Shown piece after piece: positions 23,645 to 36,354 of a stretch of DNA of 64,000 nt; positions within the stretch are counted from its first letter, which is position 1; the number at the start of each line of letters is the position of its first letter. Both the position numbers and the translations under genes were made by a program. The notes under the pieces are model-generated. The model had not been told where the DNA came from, made no database searches, and saw only the letters and a list, made by a program, of their open reading frames with translations. Location: the NCBI GenBank assembly GCA_027924645.1, contig BSBN01000829.1, positions 434,001 through 498,000 on the forward strand. Direction: 5' to 3'. This DNA is from Cunninghamia lanceolata (taxonomy: Eukaryota > Streptophyta > Pinopsida > Cupressales > Cupressaceae).

Positions 23645-24866
23645 TTGAGGTGCACCTAGTTCGAAAAATATTGGTTCAAAGCCAAGAATCATCACAACCT
23701 TGTATTTGCTCCTTTTCTGGAATCACCATTGCTCTTCTCATCATGAGATTCTCACCCACATCTGGTGGAACCTCTAATTCTACCCCTTCTCCTTCATCCT
23801 TAGCTTGAGCCAAGTTCAACCTGGGTTATTCTCCTTGTTTCCTTTCTTGCATGTGATAGTTTGGACAATCAAATGCCATGTGACCCTCTTCACCACACCT
23901 ATAGCAAATGAATAGTTTTTTTGGCCTTCCCATCCTCTACCACCATCGTAACCTCTGCCCCTCTGAAATCCTCTTCCTCTTTGTTGACTTTGAGGATCTT
24001 GTCGGATATCTTCTGATTTCTCTGTTCCTTTGGATGATTCTCCCTGACTAAAATTTAGACCACTTTGAAAGGTAGATGATGTCCCTCTCCTTGCTCCTCT
24101 ATTCCTTTGAAAATATTGTCTACTTTTCTTTTCTTCTACCTTTTTAAATCTAATTGGTATGCGTCTTCCATATTGTTAACCCTATGCATGCTCAATTCAT
24201 CTTGAATAGTAAATTTTAGACCATTTACATACCTTGTAGCCATCCGTTCATAAGTTTCTTGATGCTCCACATGAATGGAAAGCTTGTAAAATTCATTTGT
24301 ATAGTCTTGCACAGTAGATAAGTTTTGTTTCAAATTTTGAAATCTACGAAAAAGAGTTTGCACATAGTCTACAAGAAAAAAATTCTCTTTCATCTTCTTC
24401 TCCATTTTGCTCCAAGTCTTGATTTTATCCTTTCCCTTTCTAGTTCTTTCCTTTTGTAAATGATCCCACCAGATCATTGCATGACCCTTTAACTCAGTGC
24501 ATGCAAACTTCACCTTCTTTTCCTCTGTCATAGTCTTCCATTCAAAGAATTTCCCCATTTCATTCAACCAATCTATCAACTCCTCGGGTTTGAGACTGCC
24601 TGCATATTCAGAAACTTCAATTTTAATCCCATCATTTTTTCCCTCTAATGCTCTGAGCATCCTTTCTTCAAAAGTTAGTTGTTGTAATTGTGCTTCCTCT
24701 TCAGTTCCTACATGTCGATCTTCATCTCCCTGGCCTATTTCTTTATCAGAATCATCTCTTTGTGGTCTCAATCCTTGATTGGCCATCATAACTACAAGTT
24801 CTTGAATTTGTCTTTGTAGATTTTATATATCCCTATGCATCTGAGCATTACCTACTCTTCCTCTTC
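23645..24866 (-). pseudogene. gag of chromovirus unit B, start codon region deleted
   Basis: The best preserved gag of the array: one frame from MMANQGLRPQRDDSDKEIGQ at 24789 to 24136 covers the acidic linker, FEERMLRALEGKNDGIKIEV and SLKPEELIDWLNEMGKFFEW. It continues through KLSIHVEHQETYERMATRYVN and HRVNNMEDAYQLDLKR, 217 codons without a stop. The bases that hold the MAG start codon in units A and C (cccagccatcttc in plus view) are absent between ctcttcct and actctaatacca near 24866-24872. Any translation would therefore need the internal Met. The zinc-knuckle region near 23880-23910 follows after a frameshift. Confidence 0.87.
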
Positions 24867-24882
24867 CTACTCTAATACCAGA

Positions 24883-25413
24883 TGATGTAACCAAACTTCA
24901 CAACATAAAATTCAACACTATTATTACAAAAGAATACCCACAAAATTTAGAACTATTATCAAATTTCTTCTCATTCCATTCCACCCTGCCACAACTGAAA
25001 AAATACCAAGTTTATACAAAACAGAAATTACCATTTTGGGCAGATTTTAACAACTTTATAAAATTGCCATTTTTGGTAACTTCTCATCCTTATCCGTATG
25101 ACCATGAAAGTTTCCAAATATTTGAAACTTACTAAAAGATGACTAATCGTCAACTTTCTAATCTAATTGCAAGTAAAGTTTGAAAATAAATTAGAAAAAA
25201 CAACTTTGAAAATCCTGAAAAAAACATTAAAACCTCATTTTGAGGCCCTAGATGATTGGATAAGGTCCCGAAAAAGTGTCAAAATGGTTATCTACCGAAT
25301 TTACCAATTCGGTGGGATTTTTTTTAAGCTCTTCAAGACACATCTACCCACCAAATTTCAGCTCCAACGGACCTCCATGTCAAAAGTTATGACCTCCAGA
25401 AGTTCTTGCATCA
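24883..25413 (-). repeat. 5' LTR of chromovirus unit B
   Basis: 531 bp, a copy of 14962-15494, with ends TGATGCAAG...GGTTACATCA on the minus strand. The primer-binding site complement (tctaatacca, one mismatch) lies next to it at 24871-24880. Unique sequence begins at 25414. Confidence 0.87.
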
Positions 25414-28400
25414 TGAACTTTTACAAAGGTATGTCAAAATTGTAGAAACATAGGAAGTTCCATGGAATAGGAGATCTAAGAATATCAAGACTAGTGTTGT
25501 TTTGAACTAGTAATATTGAATCATTAAACTCTACCAAATGATGAACAACATTGCATAGATGATTAGGGTCTCTCAAACCTATACAAAGGATATTTATGAG
25601 TCAAAATAGTATCATGACAGGGACTATGAAATTATTTTAGACTAGAGAATCCTTTGTAACATTTTGTGCAAGAGTCTTGAGAGAGTCCTAGAGGTCTCAC
25701 AAGGTTTAGAGATTCATCAATAGTTATACAACTTTGTCTAAGTTTTTAGGATTCACATGAGCCTAGAAAGGTTACACAATCTACCTAAAATATAGAACAC
25801 TGTCAATACAAGAAGATCTACATAGTGGGTTTTAGAAAAGGACCATCAATGCAAGGTACAAAGGAACCCTAGACATGCTACGTGAAAGAGGATACCTTAA
25901 GACACATTGTAAGAGAGTTTTATAACTCTAAAAGAGGCTGACAGAGGATAACAAGAGAAAATATCACTATAAGAGAGGGACTAGGGTCTGTGAAGGTACT
26001 GTCATTTGAATGGCAGTCACAAACAGTAGATTTTGCATGATGACAATTATTATTGAAAGATAGTCATAAAAGAAGATCACAGTTAAATGAATATATCAAA
26101 GGGTAGTTTTGGACTGTTGAAGGTTAGAAAAAGGTTGAGGAAATCATTCATAGAGATGTGTAACTGAACAAGGGTCACCATGAATGTAATGAAGGGGCAG
26201 TCAATCAACAAATGGTAGTCACAAAATGCAAAGGGGATAGTGGTCTTGAAAAGAAAAGGGTGCATAGGTTGTGAATGAAGGACTATGTAGATGTTTTAAC
26301 AGAGTAAGATAACATAAGAGCCACAAATCTATGACATTTCCCATCAATGAATGAGGATAATCTTTTGGAAATGCATGGGACTGTCATAGTCAATGCTCCA
26401 TATGACATCCTTGTCAAAGGATCTTGTTTTTGTTAATTTTTCTTGTATGCAAAAATTGTGGGATAGGATCTAAGAGAAGATTTAGACACCAAAACCATGT
26501 GATTGAAGATAATAATGCACCAAAAATTAAAAATAGATAGTGATACCTGTGGCAATGCTAATATAGAGTAGAGGAGGAATGATTCAAACCAAGGAAAGAT
26601 AATTAATATATTCTTCTTTGCAACTAACTTCAACTTTCATACTAAATGAGTTGTAAATGCATTAGTTACTATGTGCAAAATCTAAATATTTTCTTCTTAC
26701 TACTTCTTGCTACTGCCCTTAATTGTTGATTTGGGTTTTGTTCAAATTTTAATTGATCTCTTTCAAGACAATGCAAAACAAAATAGTATGTATGGATGAA
26801 CCTCTCTTCAAATTCTAAGGGGAAGCTTCTAGAAAAACTAAACCAACCTGACACTCTAAGTCATGAACAAAATACACAACTATGTACACTTTACAATATT
26901 CTCTAGGGGGACCTACATAAATGAAATAACTGAAATAAATCTTGCCCTATCTTTTTTTGTCTTGGAAATAAGCACAAGAGTCAAAATGGTTCTTCTCTCA
27001 CAAGCAAGATTTTATATTTTAATCCTTGCAATTGAATGAAACACTGACACAATGAATACTTCTTTACTAGCTAAAATAAGAGACCAATAAATTTGCATTC
27101 ACAAAAATAGGGTAAGTGAACAACCTCTAACACACACAAACAATACAAGATTTCATAGATTGAATAACTTATATGCATGCACATCTAGAACTAAAATGAA
27201 TCATATTGTTAATACAAAGGCTAACGTTGTTCTTTACTTTCAGTTCAACCAATGCAATCTAAACACACTAAATGCACATAAAATCTAGGTCCAACACTTG
27301 ATTGACAATTTTTGCAACATAAGCATAACTTCAACTATCATTAACCATCTCTTGTGCCCAAAGCACTTATTTATAGGTTATAAAGAGTACTTAATTTTAA
27401 GGATTTGAAATAATTATTTATCCCAAAAATCATAGTTTTAAAGAAACACATAAAATTTATAGAAAAATAGGAAAGACAAATACTTTGAAGTAAAACTGTT
27501 TTCAACAATAAATAAAATAAAGCAACCTAATATATGATCTCCTTATCAGCCAAAAATATGCATTGGTAAAAAATTAAAAATAGCAACTTTATGCTTGAAT
27601 GGTCTCTATGATTTTGATACATTTCCTTGCTTTGAAACTTGATGGATCCTTTGAAGAACTGAAACCCCGAAGTGCCATGAGACTTCACCAATCCAACTTG
27701 ATGACTTGAATACTTGAATCTGATACCCTTTGTGAAAGTAGGGAAAATTTAGAGTTCCAAACCCTAGGGGACTTCATCAATTTTAGAATACAAATTTTTG
27801 TATCAGCTAAACCCTAGTAGTGGGATATTTCATAAAAAATGTGAGATTTGCATTGAAAATGCCCTTTATTCCTTGTTTCTCTAATTGTGGTTGCTATTAA
27901 TTTATGCTTGAAAATTAGAATGATGGGGAAAGCACATAAACTACCCTCATTATCATTAGGAGATCTACTGGTAGGTAACTAAAATGACTGTTTAACTACA
28001 CCATTTTTTAAGGCTAGAAACCTTGCTATTCGAACCAAGGTACCTATCTTCAACTTTATAGTTGACTATCAATGGAGAGGCACAGTTTCAAAATTTGTTG
28101 CGCACAATATTCTCAGACAAAATAACCTCATTAATGCACACAGCCACTAAACACACTCCAACACACCAAAAAACATGAAAACTTCTCCATATACTACATG
28201 ATTGACAAACTCCAATCAACATAGCTACAATTGAATACCAAACACACCCAATAAAGTTTGTCCTAAAAAAAACTCAATTAAATTCTGACTGGCAGAAAAA
28301 GGCAAATGGGCATAACTAAAATAGAGTACCAAACACAACAAAAAATTATAGTTTAAAAAATGCATGAATACTAGACCTACTATTAAGGTTCCTTGATGAT

Positions 28401-28700
28401 TGAATGCAATGCATCTGGTCATGCCCTTCTCTAGAAACTCTTTTATCACTTCCAAGAAATCCCCCCGAAATGGGTCTGCCCAAAATAGAATTTAACAAAA
28501 TATAATAAAATTAACATCTTCAAGCGATTGTGTTCCAATTCATCAATGTAAAAAGAGGGACATCAATGAGCCTTGCCTATTTTTGAGTGTGTCCAATTCA
28601 ACCCCTATACAGCACGCCCAATTCAACAATGTCTTGAGTGTAGAGGTGGTCGGGTTTCTTTTGTTTGAATTATGTTTCATGGAAAAAATTTCCCTCTCTA
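25414..28700. other. 3.3 kb without recognisable genes
   Basis: AT-rich sequence on both strands. The few open frames (60-76 codons) have no family motif. I saw no paired terminal repeats. Part of it may be the interior of the transposon whose end lies at 28886. Confidence 0.5.
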
Positions 28701-28739
28701 AATTTCCCTCTTTCCAATTTGAAATATTTTTTTAATTTC

Positions 28740-28886
28740 CCTCTCTTTCTAATTTTTATTTGTGTGACTAATTATTTAGTCATTTATAGCTGTGTTGCAA
28801 ACAATGTCTAGAATTTAATCATTTTTAGTTGTCATAACTAAAATTTTTAGTCACGTAGTCATTTATTTGTAAAAATTCTACTAGTG
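28740..28886 (-). mobile_element. probable CACTA-type transposon terminus inserted in LINE RT
   Basis: Read on the minus strand from 28886, the sequence begins CACTAGTAGAATTTTTAC and is followed by clustered TGACTA / TTAGTCA motifs: tgactacgtgactaa, gttatgacaacta, tgactaaataattagtca. A CACTA start with short subterminal repeats is typical of En/Spm (CACTA) ends. The LINE reading frame stops matching its family exactly at this point (ILSKSL). The opposite terminus was not found, so this may be a truncated copy, and the call is tentative. Confidence 0.45.
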
Positions 28887-30498
28887 ATTTAGACAAAATC
28901 TTATAGACCACATTACAGAGAGCAATGGGCTGAAACATACTCAACCTGTCAGCACCATCACATTTAGGGATGAGTGTAAGGAAGGTGGAATTCATAGCCC
29001 TCAGAATATGTTTGTTCCTCTAAGATTCGCGCACCACCTCTAATAGATCCAACTTTATAATGTCCCAAAATTCTTGAGAAAAATCAATCAAAAAACCATC
29101 AGGACTAGGGGCTTTCCCCTTCTTCATCTAAAAAATAGTGGCCTCTAATTCCTCCAAGGATATGCAGTGAAGGAGATGCTCATTCATTTCCCTAGAAACC
29201 AAAGAAGGGATACAAGATAGAATATGATTTTCTTCAACTTGCACATCTAGAGAATCCTCCCTAAACAAGGAAGCAAAGTAAAGAGAAGCCTCTCTAAAAA
29301 TTTCTCCCAAAGAGGACAACAGCTCACCCCTAGTATTCACAAGAAAAGGGATATAGTTTCCATGTCTTCTAGATTTCATTGTGTTGAAGAAGAAGGTGGT
29401 GTTTTTGTCCCCCTCCTGCAACCAATCAACCAACGCCTTCTGTTTCCAAAAGATCTCCTCCCTCAACTCACATTCCTCCAGGGATTTTAGAGCCCAACCT
29501 TCTTCTAAAAGAGACTCCTTAGAAAGGCTAGACTCTCTAATCTCCTGAGTAATAGCATCTAAACGTGCCTAAGCAGCCCTCTTAGCCCAGAAGATGTTAC
29601 CAAAGCACTACCTATTCCACCTTTTCAGATGGTATTTCACATACTGTAGTTTTTTGACAAAATAAAACATTGCGGTGCCAAAAGTAGGTCTACCATAGTG
29701 CCACCATTCAGCCATGAGCTCCCATAGAGAGGGGTCCTGCAACCACATAAGTTACAACTTGAAAGAGGGAGAATGAGCAACCCAAGCCAATGAAGCAGAA
29801 AGATTGATTAGCCAATGGTCAGAACCCCTCCAATCCAGAATCTTAGAACTAGTAGACCAAGACCCACCAATCCAGAAGCAAGAAACTAGGAACGTGTCAA
29901 GCCTCTCATCAATCCATTCATCCCCTAATCTTCTATTGCTCCATGTATATTGACCATTACTAGGCTTGATATCCACAAGGTTTAAGGCAAAAATATTATC
30001 CCGGAGAAGAAAAGTAAAAGGCTCCAATCATGGAACACCACCCCTCTTTTCACCCAGATCAGTAATAGCATTAAAATAACCAACTATAATCCAAGGAAAA
30101 AGAGGAGCAGTACTTTGAATGAATTGAATATGGGACCAAAGGCACTGTTTACTAGGCAAATCCATAGGAGCATAAATATTGGAAAGAAGAACAGTTTCCC
30201 CTATTTCCAAGTTTAAAGCAACTACCGAAATAGAAAACTTATAGGACATCCACCAAAGTGAGCAGAACTTTAGAGGATTCCAAAGACATGCCAGACCCCC
30301 AGCATTACCTTGGGCACTAATGCACTAGCATTGACCATGCCCCCAAAGTTTAGGCACCACACAACACATATTCTCAACCAAAAGCTTAGTTTCCTAGATA
30401 AAGAGCACATCAAGAGAATGCTTACAAACCAAATCCCAAATAGATTTTTGTCGAGGGCCACTGTTCAAGCCTCGTACAGTCCATGAGAGGATGATCAT
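28887..30498 (-). pseudogene. LINE ORF2 (endonuclease and start of reverse transcriptase), truncated
   Basis: The start at 30498 (MIILSWTVRGLNSGPRQKSI) overlaps the ORF1 stop as ATGA. The frame continues with stops through the APE-like endonuclease: NIYAPMDLP, WIIVGYFNAITDLGEKRGG (GDFN motif with Asp changed to Tyr), FALNLVDIKPSNGQYTWSNRR, RLDTFLVS and DWRGSDHWLI (the catalytic SDH). The linker block EEIFWKQKALVDWLQEGDKNTTFF follows at 29128-29466. The RT begins with KGKAPSPDGFLIDFSQEFWD and [18 protein letters not shown], then ends abruptly at 28887, before the catalytic FxDD. This is a plant L1-type LINE. The downstream RT and 3' end are lost to the neighbouring insertion or a deletion. Confidence 0.88.
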
Positions 30499-31860
30499 TT
30501 ATGGGAGCATGAAAAATGGGAGTCTAGAGTTTTAACAGAACTTGACTCCAATAAAGTCTCCCCCATAATCTTGATTTTCTCCAAATCCTTCTTTCTTCTA
30601 ACTTTGGAAGGTTTTTCCTGAACCCCTTTCTTGAGATTTTTTTGAAGAAGCCCTAAAGGAGGGGATTCCCTGTTACCATTATTTGCACTAGCCACCATTT
30701 GCTCCTTAGGAGGAGAAAGATGAACTTTAGTCTTATCTAAAGTAGCAGGAGCCACATGGACCCCCGAGTCCAAAAGGCTTTGATCCATATCCATTTGAGA
30801 AAGAGATAACCCACCTTCCAAAGTATAGTGCAGATCAACATGAGTATGATCTTGTTGAACTACTCTGAAACCACATGAACCCAAGGCCATAATACCAGGG
30901 TTCACCTCCTACTGGCTAAGGTCATCCAACACGTCAAAATGATTGAAAGTTTCCCCTTCCTATCTCTCCTTAAAAGTTCTTTTCATTCCACAATTTCTAT
31001 TACGGGTCTTAGCAGGAATAAAACCCTCATTATCAATCCCCACACCTGAAATAGGGGCCTTACCCTTGTCCTCCTTAGTAGGCTTACCAGGTGACGAAGA
31101 AGGATGAGGCTTAGAAGAATGTAACTTGGGACATCTTTGCTATAAATGACCATATTCATGACATAGCTGACAACAAAAAGGAAGAGTCTCATAGTCCAGT
31201 TGTTGCACCCAAAAAGATGAGCCCACTCAAATTTCCAAAGAATCTAGATGAGGTTTGCTCAAATTTATTTCCATACAAATGCGAGCAAAGGTCATAACCC
31301 TTTGATCCTACATTTTCTATGCAGGACCCACCGGTTTTCCCAGTAGCAATACGACCATGTGCAAGATATCATTTCTCCAGTATCCCATTGGAAACCAAGG
31401 AAGGTGTACCCACACCGAGACCTAATTTGGGAGCTCCTCTAAAGGATTAAAACTAGTGTGCCACATCTTTAGAAACATACCAATCTGATTGTGAAAATAT
31501 GGACCTCCTTCAAAAACATATGTCAATTAGCCATGCAATTAAAAACAACCATAAAAAAATTGTTAGCCAGCAACATCACCTCTTCTTCTCCTTTGAGATT
31601 CCAAGTCCTTCTAATCCATGAGTCCAAGAATGGGAGTGAAACCCGCATCCCCATGAATTTGTAGATCAAAGCATGATTTGTGAAGTATTCAACATCCTCA
31701 GTAATAGAATACAGTTGAATCCCCAGAATAGGCCTATCCTGGCACTGCTCCAAACACCCATTGATTTTCAGGATGCGAGGGCCCACAGATAGAGCCAACC
31801 CATCAATCCCAGTATCATTAGATAGAATTATTCATATCACCACACTTGGATGAATACAGA
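30495..31860 (-). pseudogene. LINE ORF1 (DUF4283-like nucleic-acid-binding protein)
   Basis: The N-terminal part (31798-31523) reads ALIYKFMGMRVSLPFLDSWI and RTWNLKGEEEVMLLANNFFMV, the pattern of the DUF4283 domain found in plant LINE ORF1 and related gag-like proteins. A CCHC knuckle, CCQLCHEYGHL then a stop, QRC, lies at about 31140-31180. The C-terminal third (30905-30495) is a Ser/Pro/Lys-rich tail ending at a TGA that overlaps the ORF2 start. Frameshifts separate the three parts. The product would bind element RNA. A C-rich stretch at 32020-32060 may be the element's 5' leader. Confidence 0.8.
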
Positions 31861-32119
31861 GAGATTGCATGCAAGGAAGCTCGAAAATCCATAATGGGAT
31901 TGATTATAAATGCCTCACTTGAGGCTATAAACAAAAGAAGATGGCAAATGGAGACCTCCTTCGATCCCCACCAACCCCAACACTAAACAACAAGCAAACA
32001 AGGAAGAAATGAAAGATAACAAGAACCCCCCTACCCCCCGCACAAGAAATCACACCCCTCCCCACACTAGAAACTCCACTCCAAAGCCTGATCTATGACT
32101 GAAACAAACATGCACGGGA

Positions 32120-32355
32120 GAACCAGGTACATGCAGTAGGTGTCTTAGGTAGGTACTATATGTTAACTAGTTCTACCATAATAGGTGTCTTAGGTAGAAC
32201 TATAATCTAGGTGTCTAGTTGACTTAGGTCTAGACTACAATAAGGTATAAACACTAGGTGTCTTAGATCTACTATGTCTATAAAATCTAGAAGTACATAC
32301 TATACAATAGGTGTCTTAGGTGTCCTACGTCTACTAGACTACATGTGTCTTAGGT
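32120..32355. repeat. cluster of aggtgtcttagg motifs
   Basis: The phrase ggtgtcttagg or close variants (ggtgtctagttgactta, cgtctacta) occurs about seven times in 235 bp with irregular spacing, mixed with tctagact-type words. A degenerate satellite-like patch between the LINE leader and the 357-bp array. Confidence 0.6.
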
Positions 32356-32670
32356 CTTAGGTGAGGCCACATGAGTTTCCACCTTCACATGGTTGGCCTT
32401 GTTAGTATAGAATATTTATATTTCTTGAAGCTAAGGGAAGCTCTTTTTCTTAATAGGAAAACTTTATCAACTTCAGTTGCACTAATGGTGCAAGGGCACC
32501 CAGGTTGTCATGCCTCCAAGAGGGGTCAAAAAATGAAATTTTGTTTTTATTGAGTCAATTGTATGTAATAAGGTCTTCTAAGACCATTTCATTTATTTTT
32601 GAGTCAGTTTGAGTCATTTGGGGTCAGTTTGAGTCTTTGAATCTTGTTGCAAAAAAAGTGTCAATGTTGT

Positions 32671-34963
32671 CAAGTTGCACAAAGCAATTTTTGCTTTTCT
32701 GGTGTCCTATTCTTAATGCGACTAAACTGGCAATTCCAACATATCTGGATGGGTATGTTTAGGCTATTAATGGTTCTATTTTTCACCCAAACATGCCGAA
32801 ATAGTCTGAGATACATTGTACCGACAATATCCCTGAAGAGTCCAAAGTGCAAAAAGGCAGCAATCTTTGACGAGATGTTACTCGAAAACTATGTCACTTA
32901 GAAACATTTTGTCTAAGGAAACGCGATCACATAGAGTCCCTCTACAATAACCTCTCTCAAGTTTTTATATCTCTGAGGTGTTTGTCTGTGTGAAAGGTTT
33001 TCTGTTGCCCCAAAAATCGTCAAAAGGAGGTAGTGTAAAGTTGCAAAGGGGTGTAACTTTCGTCCTGCATTGATGAGACCAAAATGACTATTCCAACGCG
33101 TCCATATAGGTACATTTACACTAGGCATGGTCCTTTTTTTCACCCAAACATGTCGAAACAGTCTGAGCTACATTGTACTGACGATATCCCTGAAGAGTCC
33201 AAAGTGTAAAAAGGTAACAATCTTTGATGAGATGTTACTCAAAAACTGTGTCACTTAGAAACATTCCATCTAAGGCAACATGATCATGTAGGGTTCCTCT
33301 ACAATAACCTCTCTCAGTTTTATATCTTTGAGGCATTTGCCCATGGTGAAAGGTTTTTTGCTACCCTAAAAATCATCAGAAGGAGGTAGTGTAAAGTTGT
33401 AAAGGGGTGTAACTTTCATCCTGCTCCTGATGCAACCAAACTTACTATTTCAATGCATCCAGATGGGTACATTTACACTAGGCATGGTCCTATTTTTCAC
33501 CCAAACATGCCAACACAATCCAAGCTACATTGTACCGACGATATCCCTGAAAAGTCCAAAGTGCAAAAAGGTAGCAAGCTTTGACGAGATGTTACTCAAA
33601 AATTATGTCACTTAGAAAGATTCTTCTAAGGAAACACAATCATGTAGAGTCCCTCTACAATAACCTCTCTCAGTTTTTTATATCTCTGAGGCATTTGCCC
33701 GTGGTGAAAGGTTTTCTGCTGCACCAAAAATCATCAGAAGGAGGTAGTGTAAAGTTGCAAAGGGGTGTAACTTTCGTCCTGCTCCTGACGCAACCAAACT
33801 GACTATTCCAACACATCTGGATGGGTACATTTACACTAGGCATGGTCTTTTTTTCCACCCAAACATGTCAAAACAGTCCGAGCTACATTGTACCGACGAT
33901 ATCCCTGGAGAGTCCAAAGTGCAAAAAGGTAGCAATCTTTGACAAGATGTTACTCAAAAATTGTGTCACTTAGAAACATTCTATCTAAGGAAATATGATC
34001 ATGTAGTGTCCCTCTACAATAACCTCTCTCAGTTTTTTATATCTCTGAGGTGTTTGCCCGTGGTGAAAGGTTTTCTGCTGCCCTAAAAATCGTCAGAAGG
34101 AGGTAGCGTAAAGTTGCAAAGGGGTGTAACTTTCATCCTACTCCTGATGAGACCAAACTGACAGTTCCAACACATCGAGATGGGTACGTTTAGGCTAGGT
34201 ATGGTCCTTTTTTGCACCTAAACATGCCAAAACCATCTAAGCTACATTGTACCGGTGATATCCTTGAAGAGTCCAAAGTGCAAAAAGGAAGTAATCTTTG
34301 ATGAGATGTTACTCAGAAATTGTGTCACTTAGATACATTTTGTCTGAGGTAATATGATCACATAGGGTCCTTATACAATAACCTCTCTCATTTTTTATAT
34401 CTCTGAGGTGTTTGCCCGTGGTGAAAAGTTTTCTGCTGCCCTAAAAATTGTTATAAGGAGGCAGTGTAAAGTTGCAAAGGGGTGTAACTTTTGTTCTTCT
34501 CCTCATGTGGCCAAATTGACAATTCCAACATGTCTGGATGGGTACGTTTAGGCTAGGCATGGTCCTATTTTGTACTCAAACATGCTGAAACAGTCTGAAC
34601 TACATTGTATCGGTGATATCCCTGAAGAGTCGAAAGTACAAAAAGGCAGCAATCTTTGATGAGCTGTTACTCAGAAACAATGTCACCTAGATACATTTTG
34701 TCCAAAGTAACACGATCACGTAGGGTCCCTCTACAATAACCTCTCTCAATTTTTTATATCTCTGAGGCGTTTGCCCGTGGTGAAAGGTTTTTTGCTGCCC
34801 CAAAAATTGTCAAAAGGAGGCAGTGTAAAGTTGCAAAGGGGTGTCACTTTTGTTCTTCTCCTTGGGTGGCCAAACCAACAATTCCAATGCATCTGGATTG
34901 GTACATTTAGGCTAGGCATGGTCATTTTTTGCACCCAAACATGTCGAAACAATCCGAGCTACA
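32671..34963. repeat. tandem array of 357-359-bp units, about 6.4 copies
   Basis: The landmark cattgta(c/t)(c/t)g falls at 32814, 33171, 33528, 33886, 34245 and 34603, giving periods of 357, 357, 358, 359 and 358. A seventh partial unit stops at gagctac, 34963. Each unit also carries gtgtcacttaga, acaataacctctctca, ggtgtaactt and cacccaaacatg. Units differ by scattered substitutions. The short open frames on both strands repeat from unit to unit with changed ends, so they are not genes. The array is bounded by unrelated sequence on both sides. Confidence 0.95.
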
Positions 34964-36300
34964 AACACTAACTAGTCTTCAATCTTCAAACACTACAAAT
35001 ACCATGATATCCTGCATAAAGTTGTCTTTTATCTTTTTATAAAGGCATGCCCATCAAATTCAACCGCATAGAGATGATTGTTTGTATTCCAAATTCCTTT
35101 TAAATACTGACCTTCCAATCCTTTTTCCCACCCTCATATCAATTAAATATGACCTTCGATTATGATATGGCGCTCGAGCTTATGAGAGTTTACCAAAGAC
35201 GTCAGTTGAGTTAGATTGAAGGGCTGGTGAACTAATGACTTAAAGACCCTTTAGTAGGTTGATTTAAGTGATAGTAACTTCTGATTATATGTCAATATTA
35301 AATTAAAACAAAAGTGCACTTTACACACGACAAGCAATTGAGGGTTTTAAAGTCTTAAGAAAAGTATATTCTTTTTAGGGTTTAATGCCCAATATGCAAA
35401 CCCTAACTATCAATAAAATTATGATTATGAAATCTTGTGTCTTCTCTAACTTCTTATTGTATGAACAAAACCACATCCACCATGAATATGAACCTTGCAT
35501 TATATCAACCTTCCAAGATAGACCTTATCATGAAAACCATATTCACAACAAAACCTTGCATGAACAAAACCACATCCACCATGAACATGAACCTTGCATC
35601 ATATAGACCATGTTTGTCTTATGCAGCATCAACATGAATTGAGAGACCTTATCATGAAAACCATATTCACAACATCATGCACCTCATGACCATCACCTAC
35701 CTTAAATCACTGTATCACCTTATCAACATCATGGCATCAACCTTGACATCAATGACAAACAACCTTGACCCTTTGACTTCAATGACAACCTTGAACCTTG
35801 ATTGTTGATGACTTATGGAAGCCTATAGCCCCAATATTATGTTGCATACTAAAATTGGGTAAGACTCAATGTAATCTCATAACCTCGTCTTATATGCAAG
35901 AGGAATTACATTTAATAACCACAATGGTCATCAGGTGCTCATAAGCATATGATTGTGACTATCTTATTCAAAACAAAAAACATACTCTTTGCATCCCAAT
36001 ATGGTATAATAACAAGAAATTAAGAAATATTTTCAATTGACCAACTCATAAAGAATATGGATCAACATACTCATTTGAATATTTTCAATTGAGCAACTCA
36101 TAAAAAATATGAATATTTTCTATTCAACATGATGATTCATTTTTATTTTAAATACAACTTTTATCTTTTAGTTCCAAACTAAGGTTTAGGTGATACTTGA
36201 ATAACAATAGCTGGCTTATTGGATCAACAAACATCCTATGTAATACAATTGGACTTTAAATATTTGAAGTAACCATCTACAAATATCCATTCAAACGTGG
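34964..36300. other. spacer with a partial local duplication
   Basis: No gene recognised. A segment containing atgaacaaaaccacatcc recurs 99 bp apart (35461 and 35560), and gaccttatcatgaaaacc recurs at 35521 and 35645. This marks a small imperfect duplication. Confidence 0.55.
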
Positions 36301-36354
36301 ATTTATAATGCAAGTATGGACACCATCAATAAAAAAAGATTTGTATTAACCAAA

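Larger units (their letters stand above)
13899..25413 (-). mobile_element. tandem array of three chromovirus (Ty3/gypsy) units sharing LTRs
   Basis: On the minus strand, three units of the same family lie head to tail: LTR 24883-25413, unit B, truncated LTR 20089-20470, unit A, LTR 14962-15494, and unit C, which has gag only and breaks off at 13899. Each LTR ends (in plus-strand view) with tgatgtaacc, followed on the gag side by ccagatg-type spacing to gctctgatacca, the reverse complement of the Met-tRNA primer-binding site. Unit A ends in a chromodomain, so the family is a chromovirus. Sharing single LTRs between adjacent units is what unequal recombination between LTRs, or template-switched tandem insertion, produces. 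Confidence 0.85.

Noticed and set aside
14559..24778. Repeated plus-strand open frames starting MHANFTF
   Set aside because: They are antisense shadows of the three gag copies.
32671..34963. CRISPR-like array
   Set aside because: Units are 357 bp with no short-repeat/unique-spacer pattern, and the sequence is plant nuclear.
32371..34971. Several 60-85-codon open frames on both strands
   Set aside because: They arise from the 357-bp tandem repeat and change length with each unit's mutations.
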